A DNA stretch of 64,000 nucleotides from the NCBI RefSeq assembly GCF_011682045.1, contig NZ_VVIW01000014.1, positions 62,001 through 126,000 on the forward strand, in the 5' to 3' direction. Of this stretch, positions 59,265-64,000 are shown piece after piece. The position numbers were made by a program, and so were the translations under genes. This stretch comes from Massilia aquatica (lineage in GTDB: Bacteria; Pseudomonadota; Gammaproteobacteria; Burkholderiales; Burkholderiaceae_D). The notes beneath the pieces are model-generated. The model had not been told where the DNA came from. It saw only the letters and a list, made by a program, of their open reading frames with translations, and did no database searches. Each line of letters starts with the position of its first letter. Position 1 is the stretch's first letter.

Positions 59265-60425
59265 TCACTCTTCATAACGTAATTCCAGCGTGGCCTGCCC
59301 GGCGGCTGCGACACCGCAGCCGCACACGGCGAGTACCGCATCGGATAAGGGATCGAGCCCGAACACGCGTTCGATCACCTTCTCGTTCACCGCCGCCGTC
59401 ACAAAGGCCGGCATACCCGCTTCGGTGGCCAGCAGATAAAACGTTTGCGACAGATGGCCGGCGTCGAGCATCAGGGCGCGGTAGGCCTTGGCATGGTTGC
59501 GGTACTTCCAGAAATTGCGCGCCACCCGGGCCGCCATCACCACCATCACGGGCGCGTCGACGAACCAGTGCTGGTCGGCCACGAACTGGCGCGCCAGCTC
59601 GCCCGCGTCGGCGGGGTCGAGCTGCGCCATCGGTTCGAGCGCGTGCCTGAGCGCGTGGTAGTGGTACAGCCCGGGCGCGATGCCCGGCACGCGCCGCACC
59701 AGCACATACGCCTCGGTCGGATGCAGGCCGCCGGCCGAAGGACTGGTTTTCTTGAACACCAGCGCTTCCTGCGCCACCATGCTCTGGAGCTGGGCGCCGA
59801 AGGTGCGCTGCAGCAGGCGCGCGAGCACCTCGGGCGGCAGCGGCGCGTCGGGGTCGTAATTGCGGCCGGTATAGCGCCGCAGCAGCTGCGCGTCCAGCGG
59901 GCCGGGCTGCGCGGCCGGCAGTGCGATGGCATGCGCGCTGTCGCCGCGTTCGATGGCCGGCTCCGGTGGCGCGCCATAGGACTGGACCAGTTCCTCGAAA
60001 CTGGGGAAGTGCATGCCCTTGTCGACCAGCATGCCGTCCCAGCGGCTGAACATGTGGGCGGCGGCCGAGAGCGGGCGCCAGTGCTGGGCGCGCAGTACGG
60101 CGTCGCGTTCGCGCGCGGGGTTAGCGCTGGCGGCAGCGTCGCTGCCGTCGTCGAGCAGCAGGCCAAGCGCGAGCAGGCTGTCGACCATGGCGGCGCCGAG
60201 CTGGCGGTCGGCGTCAAGGCGCTCGGTCCAGGCGGTCTGGCCGATGGCGCCGAGCGCGGCCACCTGGGCGCCGTCAATGGTCGTTTCGCGGTCCAGGTGC
60301 GGCGCCAGCGCCACCCAGCGCAGCTGTGCGCTGAGCGCGCCCGCGCCCGAGAATAACGCGGCCCAGTCGATGCCAAGGTCTTCGCGCGGTTCGATGAACA
60401 GCACTGCACAACGCCGTATCTTCAT
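59265..60425 (-). CDS. SagB/ThcOx-like peptide maturation dehydrogenase
   Basis: A 386-aa protein with a C-terminal nitroreductase (FMN) domain: 'RRYTGRNYDPDAPLPPEVLA', 'KKTSPSAGGLHPTEAYVLV', 'GLYHYHALRHALEPM', 'ARNFWKYRNHAKAYRALMLD', 'AGHLSQTFYLLATEAGMPAF'. This is the SagB/ThcOx arrangement; the ~190-aa N-terminal extension fits the 'putative peptide maturation dehydrogenase' family that partners NHLP-type precursors. It probably oxidises azolines to azoles or a similar bond in the neighbouring peptide. The ATG at 60425 is chosen; the frame is open to 60611. Confidence 0.85.
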   Translation of the reverse strand: MKIRRCAVLFIEPREDLGIDWAALFSGAGALSAQLRWVALAPHLDRETTIDGAQVAALGAIGQTAWTERLDADRQLGAAMVDSLLALGLLLDDGSDAAASANPARERDAVLRAQHWRPLSAAAHMFSRWDGMLVDKGMHFPSFEELVQSYGAPPEPAIERGDSAHAIALPAAQPGPLDAQLLRRYTGRNYDPDAPLPPEVLARLLQRTFGAQLQSMVAQEALVFKKTSPSAGGLHPTEAYVLVRRVPGIAPGLYHYHALRHALEPMAQLDPADAGELARQFVADQHWFVDAPVMVVMAARVARNFWKYRNHAKAYRALMLDAGHLSQTFYLLATEAGMPAFVTAAVNEKVIERVFGLDPLSDAVLAVCGCGVAAAGQATLELRYEE

Positions 60426-60676
60426 AAGGGGTCCGCCCTGGTCTGGGCCGGGGCGCTGCCCGGCTGGATGAGTGCTGGAATGCAGACTGATCATAGCCTG
60501 TGGCCAGCATCGACGCACCTCATTTGCGAGCGGAGGTGTTCGCAAACAACGTTGGGAGCACAGTGTCAGGTTGAAGGGCCACAAAGTCCGGGTCGGCTGG
60601 CGACCGATCATGGCTGGTCATCAGCTTGTCATTTCCACTATTTAGAATTCCGCGTTTAATTCACGGAGGCTCGGCA

Positions 60677-61852
60677 ATGGCAATCAAACGGAATCTGGCA
60701 GTGGTCTGCGCGGCAACAGTCGCGCTCGGCGCATGCAACAGCAACGATCCAGTGGTCCTCAACACCCTCGACGGCAAGGCGCCGCTGGTGGTGGCACACC
60801 GCGGCGCCGGCGGCTATCTGCCGGAAGCCACCGTCGAAGCCTACGCCATGGCGATCGAGCAAGGCGCCGATGCGATCGAGCCGGACGTGGTCTCGACCAA
60901 GGATGGCGTACTGATCGCGCGCCACGATCCCAACCTGGTCTACAGCACCGATGTCGCCTCGCATCCCGAGTTTGCCAGCCGCAAGCGCAAGATGAGCGTG
61001 GATGGACTGCTCGAAGAAGGCTGGTTCGCCGGCGACTTTACCCTGGCCGAAATCAAGACCCTGGGCGGCATTTCCACCGACGCCGAGCGGCCGCAGCAAT
61101 TCAACGGGCGCTACAAGATCGCGACGATCCAGGAAATCGTCGACATGATCAAGAAGAGCGGCCGCAACATCATTCTCTACCCCGAGACCAAAAACCCGAC
61201 CTTCCACCGCGACGCCGGCCTGCCGCTCGAAGACAAGCTGCTGACCCTGCTCACAGCGGCCGGCTGGAACAGCCGCACGGCGCCGGTGTTCGTGCAATCG
61301 TTCGAGCCGGGCAGCCTGAAATACATGCGCAGCAAGGGCTCGACCTTGCGCATGGTGCAACTGATCGACGCCGACGATGTCGACCTGAAAACCGGCGCCC
61401 TCACCTACGCCGCGCCGTTCGACCGCCCGTACGACTGGGCCGTGGCGGGCGACAAGCGCCTGTTCAGCGCCATGGTCACGCCGGCCGGCCTGGCCGAGAT
61501 CAAGACCTACGCCGACGGCATCGGCCCATGGAAGCGCTATATCGTCAGCTCCAAGGGCACCGTCGGCGCCGACGGCAAGCTGGTCGACGCCAACGGCGAC
61601 GGCAAGGTCAACGAGGCCGACAGCACCACGACCGCGCCGACCAGCCTGGTGGCGGACGCGCACAAGGCCGGGCTGCTGATCCATCCTTACACCTTCCGCA
61701 ACGAAAAGCGCCGCCTGCCGCTCGACTACAAGGGCGATCCCAAGCTCGAATACAAGCAGTTCTACGCGCTTGGCGTCGATGGCGTGTTTTCGGACTTCGC
61801 CGATACGGCCCTGGCCGCGCGCGCGGATTACCTGAAAGAAATCGGGTACTAG
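60677..61852 (+). CDS. glycerophosphodiester phosphodiesterase (lipoprotein, GlpQ-like)
   Basis: A 391-aa GDPD-family enzyme that hydrolyses glycerophosphodiesters to glycerol-3-phosphate and an alcohol. A lipobox 'VALGAC' (Cys20) tethers it to a membrane. Catalytic residues appear in 'LVVAHRGAGGYLPEATVEAY', 'GADAIEPDVVSTKDGVLIAR' and 'HDPNLVYSTDV'; 'LYPETKNP' and 'GVDGVFSDFADTALAAR' complete the TIM barrel. Near residue 315 'VDANGDGKVNEADS' is an EF-hand/dockerin-like calcium loop. ACGGAGG precedes the ATG at 60677. Confidence 0.92.
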   Translation: MAIKRNLAVVCAATVALGACNSNDPVVLNTLDGKAPLVVAHRGAGGYLPEATVEAYAMAIEQGADAIEPDVVSTKDGVLIARHDPNLVYSTDVASHPEFASRKRKMSVDGLLEEGWFAGDFTLAEIKTLGGISTDAERPQQFNGRYKIATIQEIVDMIKKSGRNIILYPETKNPTFHRDAGLPLEDKLLTLLTAAGWNSRTAPVFVQSFEPGSLKYMRSKGSTLRMVQLIDADDVDLKTGALTYAAPFDRPYDWAVAGDKRLFSAMVTPAGLAEIKTYADGIGPWKRYIVSSKGTVGADGKLVDANGDGKVNEADSTTTAPTSLVADAHKAGLLIHPYTFRNEKRRLPLDYKGDPKLEYKQFYALGVDGVFSDFADTALAARADYLKEIGY

Positions 61853-62538
61853 GCCGCCAGGCTGATTCCATGGTCTAACTGGCAATGGGAGCGAGCGGCA
61901 TGTCCGCCGCCGCTATCCGCATCTGTCAAGAAGCCGATGTACCCTTTTCCAACCGTGCCGGCACCGCTCCGGCCGGAAGCTGTATCCGTCGTCCGAGCGA
62001 ACCTGATCCCGAGGACCGGACGCCGCCCGCCTTCATCGCCCCGGTCGGCCGTGCGGTCTGCATTGGCGACTTCGTCTACACCCGCGAGAACACATCGCAC
62101 TGCGGCGCGGCCTGGCGGCGTTCGAGCACGCCCGCAAACAGGCTCTCCCCGACCTCAAAGGCGAGGTCTTGCTGGCCGAGACGCGCGTTGTTGAGCGACC
62201 GCTTTTTTTCCTGTGCGGTCCCTGAGAGGCCGTCAGCATCCCGTCCCAGAAGAGGTCTGAACGACAACTAAATGCCGTTGCGATAATATTTTACGCGCAA
62301 TCACGATGCCTTCACCGTCGCACCGCCAGCCCATACGGCGGCCGTGGCAAAATGGACGGTGGCCCGCTATTTCAGGCGATACACGCCGTCGCGTCAGCGC
62401 CGAATACCGTCCGACGCTGGCGATCAACGACAGTTTGTTGCGCTGACGCTACCATTTTTATAACTTTTTTGACAACCGTCATGTTATTACCCACCGCTTC
62501 GTTTAAGATGGTCGGATTTTTACTGTCTGGAAACTTAA
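61853..62538. other. gene-poor region with a decayed coding remnant
   Basis: This 686-bp stretch holds no intact gene. On the plus strand at about 62,090-62,226 one frame reads sensibly ('ALRRGLAAFEHARKQALPDL', then 'KGEVLLAETRVVERPLF') and ends at a TGA, but it has no start and the preceding part is broken, so it looks like the C-terminal remnant of a lost gene. The section 62,230-62,538 is AT-richer with TTGACA at 62,468-62,473 and probably contains the promoter of the transpeptidase gene. Confidence 0.5.
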
Positions 62539-64000
62539 ATGATCGTCGGCAAACGAAGCTTCCGCCTTAGCGCCATTGCGCTGGCGCTTGTGGTCTGGCT
62601 TCCCCACGGTGCGGCCAGCGCGGCCGCGCCAGCACTCGCAACGCCCGCGCTAAGCGCTGCCGCCCCGACGCCGACCGGCATCGCGGCCGAGCTGCGCACG
62701 CTGGCGATCAGTGCGGCGGCGGTCGGTACGCGCGGTTCGCGCCCGTACGACGAACGCGACTGGCTGGCCCGCTTCTACGCCGCGCGCGCCTATGCGCCGG
62801 CATGGCAGGACCGCGGCTACAAGCAAGCCAGCGCCGCCCTCTCGCTGCTGCAAAACGCCGGCGTGCATGGCCTCTCGCCGGCCGAGTACAACGTCGATGG
62901 CCTGGCGCGCCAGCTGGCCGATCCGGCCCAGCGCACCGGCGCCCGCTTCGAGGCCGGCATGACGCAAGCCATGCTGCACTACCTGGCCGACCTGCGCGTG
63001 GGCCGGGTCAAGTCCGAGTACCACACTACCCTGCCCGATCCGCGCCTGACCAAGACCGACCCGGTCGAGCAGCTGCGCACAGCGCTCTTGAGCCAGCGGC
63101 TGGACCAGGCGGTGGCCGCGTCGGAGCCGCGCATTCCGCTGTACCGGCGCGTGATGGCGACCCTGGCGACCTACCGCAAGCTGGCCGAACAGCCCTTCAC
63201 GGCGCTGCCGGCGCTGCCCGCCGGCGTCAAGAAGCTCGAACCTGGCACGGCATACAGCGGCGTGGCCGTGCTGCGCGCGCGCCTGGTCCAGCTGGGCGAC
63301 CTGAGCGCCACCGCAGCGGCCGAGCCGCCCGCCCAGGCTGGCATCTATACCGACGCCCTGGCTGAAGGCGTCAAGCGCTTCCAGTTGCGCCACGCGCTCA
63401 ATGACGATGGCGTGATCGGGGCCGGCACCCTGGCGGCGCTGAACGTGCCATTGACGCGCCGCGTGCGCCAGCTCGAACTGGGCCTGGAGCGCCTGCGCTG
63501 GCTGCCCGACTTTCCGGACGGACGCCTGATCGCCGTCAACCTGCCCTCGTTTCGCCTGTGGGCGCTGGAACTCGGTCCGGGCGCGAAGAATCCGCTGATC
63601 GAAATGCGCGTGATCGTCGGGGCGTCGGCCAAGACGCCGACGCCGCTGTTCGTCGGCTCGATGCGCTATGTGGAGTTCAATCCATACTGGAACGTGCCGC
63701 GCAGTATAGAAAAAGGCGAGATCATTCCCAAGCTGGCGCGCGATCCGGGCTACCTGGGCAAGAACGAGATGGAATTGGTGCCGCTCGGCGGCGGCGCGCC
63801 GGTGTCGATGGTCGATGCGGCCACCCTGGACGGCTTGCGCGCCGGCCAGTACCGCGTGCGCCAGCGTCCGGGTCCGCGCAATGCGCTCGGCGCGGTGAAA
63901 TTCGCCATGCCCAATACCGATAATATCTACCTGCACTCGACCTCGGCGCAGGGCTTGTTCAAGCGCGGCCGGCGCGATCTGAGCCACGGTTGCATCCGGG
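62539..64000 (+). CDS. L,D-transpeptidase, YcbB type (partial)
   Basis: The first 487 codons of a periplasmic L,D-transpeptidase that forms 3-3 peptidoglycan crosslinks or anchors proteins; the 3' end is beyond the window. A signal peptide ('AIALALVVWLPHGAASA') is followed by a scaffold domain ('LARFYAARAYAPAWQDRGYK', 'LSPAEYNVDGLARQLADPAQ'), a peptidoglycan-binding domain ('AEGVKRFQLRHALNDDGVIG') and the YkuD domain ('RYVEFNPYWNVPRSIEKGEI', 'MPNTDNIYLHSTSAQGLFKR'). The active site 'LSHGCIR' (His483, Cys485) is present at the very edge. The order is that of E. coli YcbB/LdtD. Confidence 0.93.
   Translation, partial: MIVGKRSFRLSAIALALVVWLPHGAASAAAPALATPALSAAAPTPTGIAAELRTLAISAAAVGTRGSRPYDERDWLARFYAARAYAPAWQDRGYKQASAALSLLQNAGVHGLSPAEYNVDGLARQLADPAQRTGARFEAGMTQAMLHYLADLRVGRVKSEYHTTLPDPRLTKTDPVEQLRTALLSQRLDQAVAASEPRIPLYRRVMATLATYRKLAEQPFTALPALPAGVKKLEPGTAYSGVAVLRARLVQLGDLSATAAAEPPAQAGIYTDALAEGVKRFQLRHALNDDGVIGAGTLAALNVPLTRRVRQLELGLERLRWLPDFPDGRLIAVNLPSFRLWALELGPGAKNPLIEMRVIVGASAKTPTPLFVGSMRYVEFNPYWNVPRSIEKGEIIPKLARDPGYLGKNEMELVPLGGGAPVSMVDAATLDGLRAGQYRVRQRPGPRNALGAVKFAMPNTDNIYLHSTSAQGLFKRGRRDLSHGCIR

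Noticed and set aside
61885-62271. A 128-codon ORF as a gene
   Set aside because: Composition is random-like, there is no Shine-Dalgarno, and the sensible reading of the same DNA is in another, broken frame.

Overview
The window looks like chromosomal DNA of a GC-rich betaproteobacterium, most likely an Oxalobacteraceae member of the Massilia/Telluria/Duganella group. That is inferred from gene content: a PEP-CTERM protein, a DUF2863-type protein, the CX14CX2C type of QueE, many hybrid histidine kinases and GGDEF proteins, and NHLP-type RiPP genes. No rRNA, CRISPR array or intact transposase was seen.

Layout. 1-4.4 kb (minus): FAD oxidoreductase (cut by the edge), LD-carboxypeptidase, alpha/beta hydrolase, tadA, queD, queE. 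4.6-10.8 kb (plus): NarL-type histidine kinase, diguanylate cyclase, a hairpin with a 12-bp tandem repeat, a double M16 peptidase and a PEP-CTERM protein. 10.8-17.6 kb: two YsnF/AvaK-type stress proteins, a decayed propeller gene beside a dispersed palindrome, a secreted DNA/RNA nuclease, a WYL regulator divergent from a LysE exporter, and a small membrane-protein operon. 17.9-38.7 kb is a signalling block: three hybrid kinases, a broken fourth one, a PAS/GGDEF/EAL protein and a Cache/PAS/GGDEF protein, interspersed with NUDIX, DUF2863, DUF481, GFA, MFS and AcpH genes. 39-43.2 kb: hydrolase, topoisomerase IB, DUF2809-like and MerC-like membrane proteins, and a Sel1-repeat lipoprotein.

43.4-51.9 kb is the most unusual part. 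A leader with a strong promoter, a Phe-rich short ORF and a perfect Rho-independent terminator precedes an EF-G paralogue. Two tandem small proteins follow, and their sequences align along their length with EF-G domain IV, including both tip loops. Next comes a canonical-looking class I tRNA with anticodon UGA and discriminator C, which fits no standard serine tRNA. It lies 23 nt before a 790-aa protein I cannot assign. Facing this is a translationally coupled operon for an Rnl2-like RNA ligase, an HD-Pnk end-healing enzyme and a small unknown protein. Together these look like a translation-stress and RNA-repair island. The individual homologies are visible in the sequence; the joint function is inference.

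52-64 kb: a beta-helix lipoprotein, a 1705-aa Reg_prop/Y_Y_Y hybrid kinase, a RiPP precursor converging on its SagB-like maturation dehydrogenase, a lipoprotein glycerophosphodiesterase, a gene-poor stretch with a coding remnant, and a YcbB-type L,D-transpeptidase cut by the window edge.
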